Of a DNA stretch of 16,021 nt, positions 9,656 through 16,021 are shown piece by piece. Under the pieces are notes generated by a model, which did not search any database, was not told where the DNA came from, and saw only the letters and a program-made list of their open reading frames with translations. The translations under genes were made by a program, and so were the position numbers. Source of the DNA: an uncultured Sphingobium sp. (lineage in GTDB: Bacteria; Pseudomonadota; Alphaproteobacteria; Sphingomonadales; Sphingomonadaceae); the NCBI GenBank assembly GCA_913773715.1, contig CAJYHD010000504.1:1-16021 (forward strand). The letters are read 5' to 3'. Each line of letters opens with the position of its first letter. Positions within the stretch are counted from its first letter, which is position 1.

Positions 9656-10279
9656 ATGCCCGATGAAATCGTATCTCCCTTCCGCACGCGCGACGAACGA
9701 GCCTACGAGCGCGAGCAAAAGCGAGAGGCCGTCCTTCGCGTTGCAGTCAAACAGTTCAATGCGAAGGGTTTTCACGCCGCTTCTCTCGACGAGGTTGCGA
9801 CGATCCTGAAAATCAGCAAGCCGACGATCTATTATTATCTTGGGAACAAAGAGAAGGTTCTGATTGAATGCCTTATACGTGGTATGGAATTACTGCGCGC
9901 TGCGGCCACGGATGTTGAAGCGCAAAGTGGATCAGGCTTCGACCGCCTCCGCGCCTTTCTCGTTCGCTTCGCTGAGAACAGCATGGAAGACTTCGGGCGC
10001 TGCGTCATTCGAACCAACGAAGACGCACTCTCTAAAGACGGAGCGAGGCAGTTCCGCGCCCTGAAGGCCGAAACCAATGACTTCATGCAATCGCTGATCG
10101 AAGATGGAATCGCGGATGGTTCCATTGCGCCGACCGATGCTAAACTCGCCGCCTTCGCCCTTGCCGGCGCCCTCAATGGACCGGCCAACTGGTACGACCC
10201 CAATGGTCCTCGACCCCCAGCCGAGATTGCGAGGGACATGGTTGATTTTCTCACCGAGGGGTTTCGTCCCCGGACTTGA
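9656..10279 (+). CDS. TetR/AcrR-family transcriptional regulator
   Basis: This 207-residue protein has a TetR N-terminal helix-turn-helix at about residues 28-70, with SLDEVATILKISKPTIYYYL (43-62) as the HTH core, followed by an all-helical ligand domain (LRAFLVRFAENS, NDFMQSLIEDG, LAAFALAGALN). It most likely represses the divergent beta-oxidation operon and is released by an acyl-CoA or pathway acid, as with FadR/KstR-type TetR proteins; the ligand is inferred. An in-frame stop at 9644-9646 limits the start to TTG 9647 (210 residues) or ATG 9656; ATG is chosen although neither has a clear ribosome site. A palindrome lies 59 bases upstream. The gene converges on the acyl-CoA ligase gene. Confidence 0.9.
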   Translation: MPDEIVSPFRTRDERAYEREQKREAVLRVAVKQFNAKGFHAASLDEVATILKISKPTIYYYLGNKEKVLIECLIRGMELLRAAATDVEAQSGSGFDRLRAFLVRFAENSMEDFGRCVIRTNEDALSKDGARQFRALKAETNDFMQSLIEDGIADGSIAPTDAKLAAFALAGALNGPANWYDPNGPRPPAEIARDMVDFLTEGFRPRT

Positions 10280-10606
10280 AACGCGCATTGACAGGAAATC
10301 GCGGACCACACACCAGCGCGGCTTCGCAGCGCAGCGCCTTGCCGCAAGTCCGTAAGATGACCGCATCGGGACGGCCGTCCAGCCCATCCGCAAGCCCGGG
10401 TCCGTCGCGGCCGAAAACGACCGTAGAACGACCGTAGCATGTACGTCAGCGATCACCCTGATCGCGTCATGCCGTTCGGCCAGTCATTGCGGTCCCGGCG
10501 CGGCCCGCCCCGCAGGAACAACGCCGCCCACTTGAGATGTGCATAGTGACGGAAATCGGTAGCCCCTGAGCCGAGACCGCATTTGAAGGCCAGCCGGACG
10601 ACAGCC
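10280..10606. other. 327-bp convergent intergenic region with small repeats, no gene recognised
   Basis: Neither strand offers a frame with a ribosome site or a known motif. Short open frames such as minus 10453-10635 overlap the end of the ligase gene and are not supported. The stretch holds a perfect 12-bp palindrome, GGACGGCCGTCC (10369-10380), and an 11-bp exact tandem repeat (10416-10437). No hairpin followed by a T-run is visible for either of the two converging transcripts. Confidence 0.5.
10416..10437. repeat. Exact tandem duplication of an 11-bp unit
   Basis: The unit AACGACCGTAG occurs twice in direct succession at 10416-10426 and 10427-10437 with no mismatch. Two copies of 11 bp could reflect replication slippage or a two-site binding element. 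Nothing else in the window carries this unit as far as I can see. Confidence 0.8.
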
Positions 10607-12109
10607 TCACCGCTTGGCGCGGAACTCGTCTGCAAGCTTGCGCTTCATGAGCTTGCCCGTGGGTTCGCGCGGCAACTCGGCCCGAAAGACGAATTGCCGG
10701 GGCGTCTTGACCCCGCCAAGCGCGGAACGCGCGAAATCGCGCAGTTGCAGCGCAAGCTGGTCGTCTGCTTGCACCCCCTCGGCAGGCTGGACAACGGCGA
10801 GCACGCTTTCGCCCAGATCTTCGTCGGGAACACCGATGACGGCGACGTCCGCGACGCCGGGATGGGTCACAAGGCAATTCTCGATTTCCTGGGGGTAGAT
10901 GTTCACGCCGCCCGAAATGATCATGAAGCTCTTCCTATCGGTTAGGAACAGAAAGCCATCCTCATCAAGATGCCCCACATCCCCAAGCGACGCCCAGCCA
11001 TTGCGGTCATAGGCCGCCGCGGTTTTTTCCGGATCCTTGTGATATTCAAAGGCAGGGCCGCCGGCGAAACAGACATTGCCATCGACGCCCGGCGGCACCT
11101 CCTGCCCCGCCTCATCGGTAATGCGAACCGTGCCCAGGACAGCCCGACCGACCGATCCGGGCTTGGCCAGCCACTCCATTGCTGAAATCGCCGTGATGCC
11201 GCACTGCTCGGTGCCCGAATAATATTCGTGGATGATCGGTCCCCACCAGTCGATCATGGCCTGTTTGACCGGGATCGGACACGGTGCGGCGGCATGAACC
11301 ACGGCGCGCAGCGAGCGCATGTCATAGCGCGCGCGCATATCCTCATCGAGCTTGAGCATGCGGATGAAATGCGTGGGCACGAAGGTGGCATGTGTAATCG
11401 CGTACCGCTCGATGAGCGCGAGCGTCTCCTCTGCGTCGAACCGCTCCATCACGATGACGATACCGCCAAGCCTGAGAATCGTCATCGCCCAACGCAGCGG
11501 TGCGGCATGGTAAAGCGGCGATGTCGAAAGATAGATCGTATCGGGCCCCATTTCATAGAGTTGCCGCCCCATCGCCATGAGCGGCGTTTCCTGATCGACC
11601 AAGCCGACCGGCAAGGGAAACTTGACGCCCTTGGGCCGGCCGGTCGTGCCCGACGAGTAGAGCATGTCGGTGCCTGGACTTTGATCGGCGACCGGCGTGC
11701 CAGGAAATTCGCTCGTTCGGTCTGCCCACTCCTGCCAGCCGAACAGGTCAACATTGGCGGCAAGGGCTGTGGCTTGCCCTGCCAGGCCGAGGTAGCGCTC
11801 CGATGCGACGAGCAACGCTGCACCGCAATCTTCGAGGATGTAGGCGACGTCCGCCGCACTCAACTTGTTGGAGATCGAGGTCAGGTAAAGACCGATCCTT
11901 TGCGCCGCGAATCCGAAAATGAAGACTTCAGGTCCATTGTCGAAGAGCGTGGCAACCACGTCCCCCCGCTTTAGACCGAGCGCCCGCAGCGCATGCGCGA
12001 TCTGATTGGACCGGACCTCGAGCGACGCATAATCGATGGTCTCGCCGGTCGCAGCCATGACGATCGCCGGCTTAGAGGGTGTTGAGCCAGCATGGGCCGA
12101 CGGGTGCAT
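10607..12109 (-). CDS. Acyl-CoA synthetase (AMP-binding, ANL superfamily)
   Basis: This 500-residue ligase should activate a carboxylic acid to its CoA thioester through an acyl-AMP. The ATP loop is YSSGTTGRPKG (151-161). The adenine-binding motif reads YYSGTEQCG (296-304), the hinge region is SLGDVGHLDEDGF then DRKSFMIISGG (391-401), and the A10 lysine is Lys486 in PTGKLMKRKL. Its size is like FadD3-type and other medium ligases, but the sequence alone does not give the substrate. The ATG at 12109 is preceded by AGAGGA at a six-base spacing; the frame extends to a GTG at 12136 without a ribosome site, so the shorter form is preferred. The gene is divergent from the TonB receptor and convergent with the TetR gene. 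Confidence 0.92.
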   Translation of the reverse strand: MHPSAHAGSTPSKPAIVMAATGETIDYASLEVRSNQIAHALRALGLKRGDVVATLFDNGPEVFIFGFAAQRIGLYLTSISNKLSAADVAYILEDCGAALLVASERYLGLAGQATALAANVDLFGWQEWADRTSEFPGTPVADQSPGTDMLYSSGTTGRPKGVKFPLPVGLVDQETPLMAMGRQLYEMGPDTIYLSTSPLYHAAPLRWAMTILRLGGIVIVMERFDAEETLALIERYAITHATFVPTHFIRMLKLDEDMRARYDMRSLRAVVHAAAPCPIPVKQAMIDWWGPIIHEYYSGTEQCGITAISAMEWLAKPGSVGRAVLGTVRITDEAGQEVPPGVDGNVCFAGGPAFEYHKDPEKTAAAYDRNGWASLGDVGHLDEDGFLFLTDRKSFMIISGGVNIYPQEIENCLVTHPGVADVAVIGVPDEDLGESVLAVVQPAEGVQADDQLALQLRDFARSALGGVKTPRQFVFRAELPREPTGKLMKRKLADEFRAKR

Positions 12110-12312
12110 CTCAGGTCCTCTCAATCGCTTCCTCACGCGATTTTTCGCGCCACATCAAAGAGACCGTTTGGGCCAGCATGCGCAAGATACGCGCAAGTTT
12201 TGTCAAATTCCGACACAAGCCTGTGCAAAGCCATTGGCGGTCCGCCCGGCTAGAAAAGACCATCGACGATCCGCAGCAAGACGGATTGACGACCGTGAAA
12301 AGGGAGAGGCTG
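12110..12312. promoter_or_regulatory. Divergent control region between the ligase and TonB-receptor genes
   Basis: This roughly 200-bp region must hold promoters in both directions. It contains an inverted repeat CGCGA-TTTT-TCGCG (12136-12149), which lies 27 bases before the ligase ATG, a perfect minus-strand TTGACA (12201-12206) without a convincing -10, and an overlapping plus-strand TTGTCA (12200-12205), also without one. A frame on the plus strand is open through it but has no coding character. Confidence 0.4.
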
Positions 12313-14589
12313 ATGACCCGTAATTCAAGAGATATTCACGCGCTGGCGGCTATGTTGCTTGCATCGGTTTCGACCCCCGTTCTGGCACAGACAAGCGCCC
12401 AAACCAGCAGCGATGTTTCCACCAGCGGAGCACCAGCCGCCGATGTAGACGCTGCGGTTGGCGACATCGTCGTTACCGCACAGCGCCGCTCCCAGTCCCT
12501 CCTGGATGTGCCGCTGGCGATCTCGGCACTGGGCGGCGACGCCCTGCAGAACAAGGGCATCACCAATTCCGCCAACCTCGCCACGGCCGTGCCGAATCTG
12601 CAGGTGAGCAGCCCCTATGGCAGCACACAGCCCAATTTCTCGCTGCGCGGCATCAGCGTCGCCAATGAGTATAATTCCAACCAAGCCTCGCCGGTCGGCG
12701 TCTATATCGACGATGTCTACATCGCCGCCCGCACCAGCCATGGCATGGGTCTCTTCGATCTTGACCGCGTGGAGGTCCTGCGCGGCCCTCAGGGCACGCT
12801 GTTCGGCCGCAATACCACGGGCGGCGCGATCAACTTCATCACCCGCGCGCCCAAGCTCAGGGGCAATGAGGGCTATCTCGAGGGCGGCTATGGCAATTTC
12901 GACACCTACAAGGTCCAGGGCGCTGTCGAGGCAACGATGGTCGAGGACCAGCTCGGCATCCGCGTGAGCGGCAACTATGAGAAGGGCGACGGCCAGTTGC
13001 ACAATCTGGCGACCGGCGGACGCGACAGCAACAGTATCGATACGCTGCAGGGCCGCGTCTACCTGCGCATGAAACCCGGAAATGCCGGACTCGATATCAA
13101 GATCCGCGCCTATGCCGGACGTGACCGCGGGACGCAGGCGGGCATCCATGGCCTGACCGGTCCCAAGACGCCGGGACAGGGCTTCTTCGACATCAACGAA
13201 AACCGGATTGGCGACAGCCGCACGGACGCATGGGGCGTTGCCGCCAATGTCGCCCTCGAACTTGCGCCGCGGGTCACCTTGACCTCCATCACCTCCTATG
13301 ATGGGGGCAAGCAGAATCTCCAGCAGGCCGCGGATGGATCGCCCCTCGATGTGCTCGACATCAACTGGCGCTCGAATTTCCGCCAGTTCAGCGAGGAAGC
13401 GCGGATCAACTATGACGGTCAGAAGCTGAAACTGGTCGGCGGCGCCTTCTACGGATGGGACCGCACCATAACCGACAACACCTTCAATATCGGCAGCGCG
13501 CTTGGGCCCGGCGTGAACGGAGGCTTCTACCAGCACTATGTCCAGTCGCGCCGATCGAAAGCCGTGTTCCTGCAAGGCGACTACGACCTGACGAACAAGC
13601 TCGTGCTGACGCTCGGCGCGCGCTATACATGGGACAACGCTCAGTATCGGGATGGCCAGGCCTATCTGTTCGCCGGCGACGTCAACGGCGCGCAAACGCC
13701 GCTTGCAACGACCGTGCCCTGCACGGGTGTTGCCGGAACCTGTCCCTATAACCCGGCGGCGCGCTATGCGATCGACGGCAAGAACAGAGCTTTGACAGGC
13801 CGCGCAGCGCTGAGCTACACCTTCGACATCGGCACGCTCGTCTATGCAAGCTATAGCCGCGGTTACCGTTCGGGTGCGTTTAACGGCGGCGGCTACACCT
13901 CGTCTGTCGGCATCACCTATATCAATCCCGAACAGGTCAATGCTTATGAGGCCGGCATCAAGGGCCGCTTCTTCGACCGCAAGCTGACGATGTCCGCGGC
14001 CACCTTCTACTATGACTACAAGAACCAGCAGGTGCAGGACACGCGCCCGGGCCCTGTGTCGTTCCTCGTCAATGCGCCCAAGTCGGAAGTCTATGGCGGC
14101 GAAGTCGAAGCCACGCTGCGCCTCCTCAAGGGCTTCTCGATCAACGCATCGGGCGGCTATCTCCATGCCACCTACAAGGAACTGACCCTTCAGGGCACCA
14201 ATCTGGCGGGGAAAGATCTCCACTTCGCCCCGCGCTGGACAGCGACGGCCGGGTTCGACTGGACGGTCTTCGACACGGGTTCGGACTCGCTGACTTTCTC
14301 GCCGACGGTCAATTATTTCAGCCGGCAGTATTTCTCGCCGTTCAACGCCAGCAACGCCGCCGGCACCGGGCAACTGAACTCCGAACTGCAGCAGGGCGCC
14401 TATGCCAAGGTCAACGCTTCACTGGCCTGGACACACGGTCCGCTCATGGTCCGAGGCTGGGTGAACAACGCCTTCAACCGCAAGACCTACAGCTATGGGC
14501 TCGACCTGCGCGGAGCGGGTTTCCCTTACAACTTCCTCGTCCCTTCGACGCCGCGCACCTACGGCGTGACAGCGCGCTTCAGCTTCTAA
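12313..14589 (+). CDS. TonB-dependent outer-membrane receptor
   Basis: The 758-residue protein should import a specific substrate across the outer membrane using TonB energy. A signal peptide covers about residues 1-25, with cleavage after VLA. The TonB-box/plug entry is DIVVTAQRR (51-59), and the plug runs to about 185 with RVEVLRGPQGTLFGRNTTGG (152-171). The rest is a beta-barrel ending in RFSF with the usual terminal Phe. A loop carries two cysteines, CTGVAGTC, which could form a surface disulphide. The in-frame open region upstream to 12079 is not coding: AGGGAG and GAGG precede this ATG, and the signal peptide starts here. The P450 gene follows after 14 bases, so both are probably co-transcribed and serve one substrate. 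The ligand is unknown; the protein is unlike small siderophore-only loci because no iron genes are near. Confidence 0.93.
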   Translation: MTRNSRDIHALAAMLLASVSTPVLAQTSAQTSSDVSTSGAPAADVDAAVGDIVVTAQRRSQSLLDVPLAISALGGDALQNKGITNSANLATAVPNLQVSSPYGSTQPNFSLRGISVANEYNSNQASPVGVYIDDVYIAARTSHGMGLFDLDRVEVLRGPQGTLFGRNTTGGAINFITRAPKLRGNEGYLEGGYGNFDTYKVQGAVEATMVEDQLGIRVSGNYEKGDGQLHNLATGGRDSNSIDTLQGRVYLRMKPGNAGLDIKIRAYAGRDRGTQAGIHGLTGPKTPGQGFFDINENRIGDSRTDAWGVAANVALELAPRVTLTSITSYDGGKQNLQQAADGSPLDVLDINWRSNFRQFSEEARINYDGQKLKLVGGAFYGWDRTITDNTFNIGSALGPGVNGGFYQHYVQSRRSKAVFLQGDYDLTNKLVLTLGARYTWDNAQYRDGQAYLFAGDVNGAQTPLATTVPCTGVAGTCPYNPAARYAIDGKNRALTGRAALSYTFDIGTLVYASYSRGYRSGAFNGGGYTSSVGITYINPEQVNAYEAGIKGRFFDRKLTMSAATFYYDYKNQQVQDTRPGPVSFLVNAPKSEVYGGEVEATLRLLKGFSINASGGYLHATYKELTLQGTNLAGKDLHFAPRWTATAGFDWTVFDTGSDSLTFSPTVNYFSRQYFSPFNASNAAGTGQLNSELQQGAYAKVNASLAWTHGPLMVRGWVNNAFNRKTYSYGLDLRGAGFPYNFLVPSTPRTYGVTARFSF

Positions 14590-14603
14590 AAGGACTAGGA
14601 CCG

Positions 14604-15836
14604 ATGCCATCAACAACCGCGCGGCCGGATCTCAAGGATCCCGATCTTTACTTGGATCGCGCTCCCCACGACGTGTTCGCAGAGTTGCGGCGTAAGGAGC
14701 CCGTCTACTGGAACCCGGAGAGCGATGGCGCCGGGTTCTGGGCCCTCACCCGCTATGCCGACATAGTTGAGGTCTCCAAAAATCCCCGCCAGTTCTCCTC
14801 GGCCTATGAAAATGGCGGCCACCGCATCTTCAACGAAAACGAGGTCGGCCTGACAGGTGCCGGGGAATCCGTCATCGGCATTCCCTTCATCTCGCTCGAC
14901 CCGCCACTGCACACAAACTACCGCAAGTTCATCATGCCGGCCGTCTCGCCCACGCGGCTGGCCGGCATTGAGCAGCGGATCGAGGAACGCTGCCAGTCTC
15001 TCATCGAGAAGATTCCGCTTGGAGAAAAGGTCGACATCGTACCGCTCTTGTCAGCCCCTCTTCCTCTGCTGACCTTGTGCGAACTGTTCGATCTGCCTTC
15101 AGAGCTCTGGTCGAAGCTCTACGACTGGACCAACGCCTTCGTGGGCGAGGACGATCCTGATTACCGTCAATCCCCGGAAGCGATGGCGGCCGTTTTCGGC
15201 GAATTCCTCGCCTTCGCCGAGAAGCTGTTCAATGATCGGCGCCAAAATCCAGGCCCGGATCTGGCGACGCTTCTTGCCAATATGGAAGTGAACGGTGCGC
15301 CCGTGCCGTTCAAGGAATTTGTCGGAAACCTCATCCTTGCTCTGGTCGGGGCCAATGAGACCACGCGCAATTCCCTCAGCCACACAATGGCCGCCTTTTC
15401 GGCCAATCCGGACCAATGGGATCTCATCCGCGCAGACCATGACCTGCTGAAGACCGCGGTCCGGGAGATGGTCCGTTACGCCAGCCCCGTGATGCATATG
15501 CGCCGCACCGCAACGGCCGACACGGAAATCGGCGGAAAGCCGATCCGCCGCGGCGACAAGGTCGTGATGTGGTATATTTCCGCCAATCGCGACGAAGCGG
15601 TTTTTGCCGACCCCGATCGCTTCGATATCACTCGGGGGAATATCCAGCATGTGGGGTTCGGCACCGGACAGCATGTCTGCGTCGGCTCGCGCCTCGCCGA
15701 AATGCAGCTGCGGGTGGCATTTCGTCTCCTGGCGAGCCATGTTCAGGCCTTTGAAGTCGAGAGCGCGCCGCGACGCTTCCGCTCCAACTTCATAAACGGG
15801 CTTAAGAACCTCGACGTCACGCTGGTTCCGGCCTGA
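14604..15836 (+). CDS. Cytochrome P450 monooxygenase (soluble bacterial type)
   Basis: This 410-residue P450 has no membrane anchor and is the usual length for a class I enzyme fed by ferredoxin and ferredoxin reductase; neither redox partner is in the window. The I-helix reads GANETTRNS, with the acid-alcohol pair Glu252/Thr253. The K-helix ExxR is Glu288-Arg291, and the heme loop is GFGTGQHVC with Cys359 as the thiolate ligand. NETTRNS, RLAEMQLR (363-370) and RSNFINGLKNL near the C-terminus are wording I associate with the CYP153/CYP124/CYP125 group, which hydroxylates terminal methyl groups of alkanes, isoprenoids or steroid side chains. The subfamily is not certain without a search. AAGGA and AGGA sequences precede the ATG, 14 bases after the receptor gene. 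Confidence 0.92.
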   Translation: MPSTTARPDLKDPDLYLDRAPHDVFAELRRKEPVYWNPESDGAGFWALTRYADIVEVSKNPRQFSSAYENGGHRIFNENEVGLTGAGESVIGIPFISLDPPLHTNYRKFIMPAVSPTRLAGIEQRIEERCQSLIEKIPLGEKVDIVPLLSAPLPLLTLCELFDLPSELWSKLYDWTNAFVGEDDPDYRQSPEAMAAVFGEFLAFAEKLFNDRRQNPGPDLATLLANMEVNGAPVPFKEFVGNLILALVGANETTRNSLSHTMAAFSANPDQWDLIRADHDLLKTAVREMVRYASPVMHMRRTATADTEIGGKPIRRGDKVVMWYISANRDEAVFADPDRFDITRGNIQHVGFGTGQHVCVGSRLAEMQLRVAFRLLASHVQAFEVESAPRRFRSNFINGLKNLDVTLVPA

Positions 15837-15849
15837 GGGAGAGCACGCC

Positions 15850-16021
15850 ATGGCCCAGAACAGCTACACCAACGACGAGGATATCATCGCTGACGCGCTA
15901 GGCCGCGCGCCCGACATGAGTCTCGGCGGCGAGCATGGCCGCTGGCGCCTGTGCCGCTGGCGCCAGTTCGTTGGAAGCTACACCCGCCCTGCCCTCCCCG
16001 ACCCGATGTTCGGCGTCCATA
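15850..16021 (+). CDS. N-terminus of a protein cut by the right edge, possibly an AraC-type regulator
   Basis: Fifty-seven codons are visible, starting at an ATG with GGAGAG seven bases upstream and 13 bases after the P450 stop, so it is very likely in the same transcript. The protein begins MAQNSYTNDEDIIADALG and contains GRWRLCRWRQFVGSY followed by PALPDPMFGVH. This RW-rich segment before PxLPDPxFxVH reminds me of the sensor domain of AraC/XylS-family regulators in sphingomonads, but no HTH is in view, so the function is a weak inference. There is no signal peptide or transmembrane segment in the visible part. Confidence 0.7.
   Translation, partial: MAQNSYTNDEDIIADALGRAPDMSLGGEHGRWRLCRWRQFVGSYTRPALPDPMFGVH

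Noticed and set aside
10453..10635. 60-codon minus-strand frame between the ligase and TetR genes as a small gene or transposase remnant
   Set aside because: It overlaps the 3' end of the ligase gene, has no ribosome site, and I recognise no transposase motif in it.
12079..12312. 78-codon N-terminal extension of the TonB receptor
   Set aside because: It would bury the signal peptide and overlap the ligase start. A ribosome site and signal peptide mark the ATG at 12313.
12325..14373. 682-codon open frame on the minus strand opposite the TonB receptor
   Set aside because: It is antisense to an unmistakable receptor gene, has no recognisable domain and no ribosome site. Long antisense frames are common in GC-rich DNA.

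Overview
This window looks like a catabolic gene cluster from a high-GC alphaproteobacterium, most likely a sphingomonad (Sphingobium, Novosphingobium, Sphingomonas or a relative). The reasons are the style of the TonB-dependent receptor (N-terminal DIVVTAQRR segment, C-terminal Phe), the dense operon with ATGA/TAATG junctions, and the mix of enzyme families. The genus is inference; there is no rRNA or other marker here.

Layout. The left edge (1-89) is the tail of an IS3-family transposase, followed by about 375 bp with no convincing gene. From 9562 down to 465 runs a nine-gene minus-strand operon. In order of transcription it encodes an acyl-CoA dehydrogenase, an acetyl-CoA acetyltransferase-type thiolase, an HSD10-like 3-hydroxyacyl-CoA dehydrogenase, an ACAD10/11-like acyl-CoA dehydrogenase, an APH-fold kinase, a PaaG-like crotonase, a FadA6-like thiolase, a nitronate-monooxygenase-family flavoprotein and a CaiD-like enoyl-CoA hydratase. 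Upstream of it a TetR regulator gene points the other way (9656-10279), with a 16-bp palindrome in the shared control region. After a 327-bp gap comes a minus-strand acyl-CoA ligase (10607-12109). Divergent from the ligase is a second, plus-strand unit: a TonB-dependent receptor, a cytochrome P450 and the start of a third gene that runs off the right edge and may be an AraC-type regulator.

How the genes may work together (inference). The receptor would import a hydrophobic or otherwise large substrate, the P450 would hydroxylate it, and the ligase would activate the resulting acid as a CoA thioester. The operon would then remove acyl units. Two sub-modules stand out. The dehydrogenase/HSD10/thiolase trio resembles oxidation of 2-methyl-branched acyl-CoA, as in isoleucine breakdown. 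The kinase plus ACAD10/11-like dehydrogenase pair resembles the two-enzyme route that handles 4-hydroxyacyl-CoA (human ACAD10/11, Pseudomonas LvaA/LvaC). The overall set also recalls the actinobacterial KstR2 regulon for steroid C/D-ring breakdown, but no diagnostic steroid gene (IpdAB, KSTD, KshAB, HsaC) is in the window. The substrate is therefore unknown; a methyl-branched, cyclic or terpenoid/steroid-like acid, or one that yields 4-hydroxyacyl-CoA, would fit.
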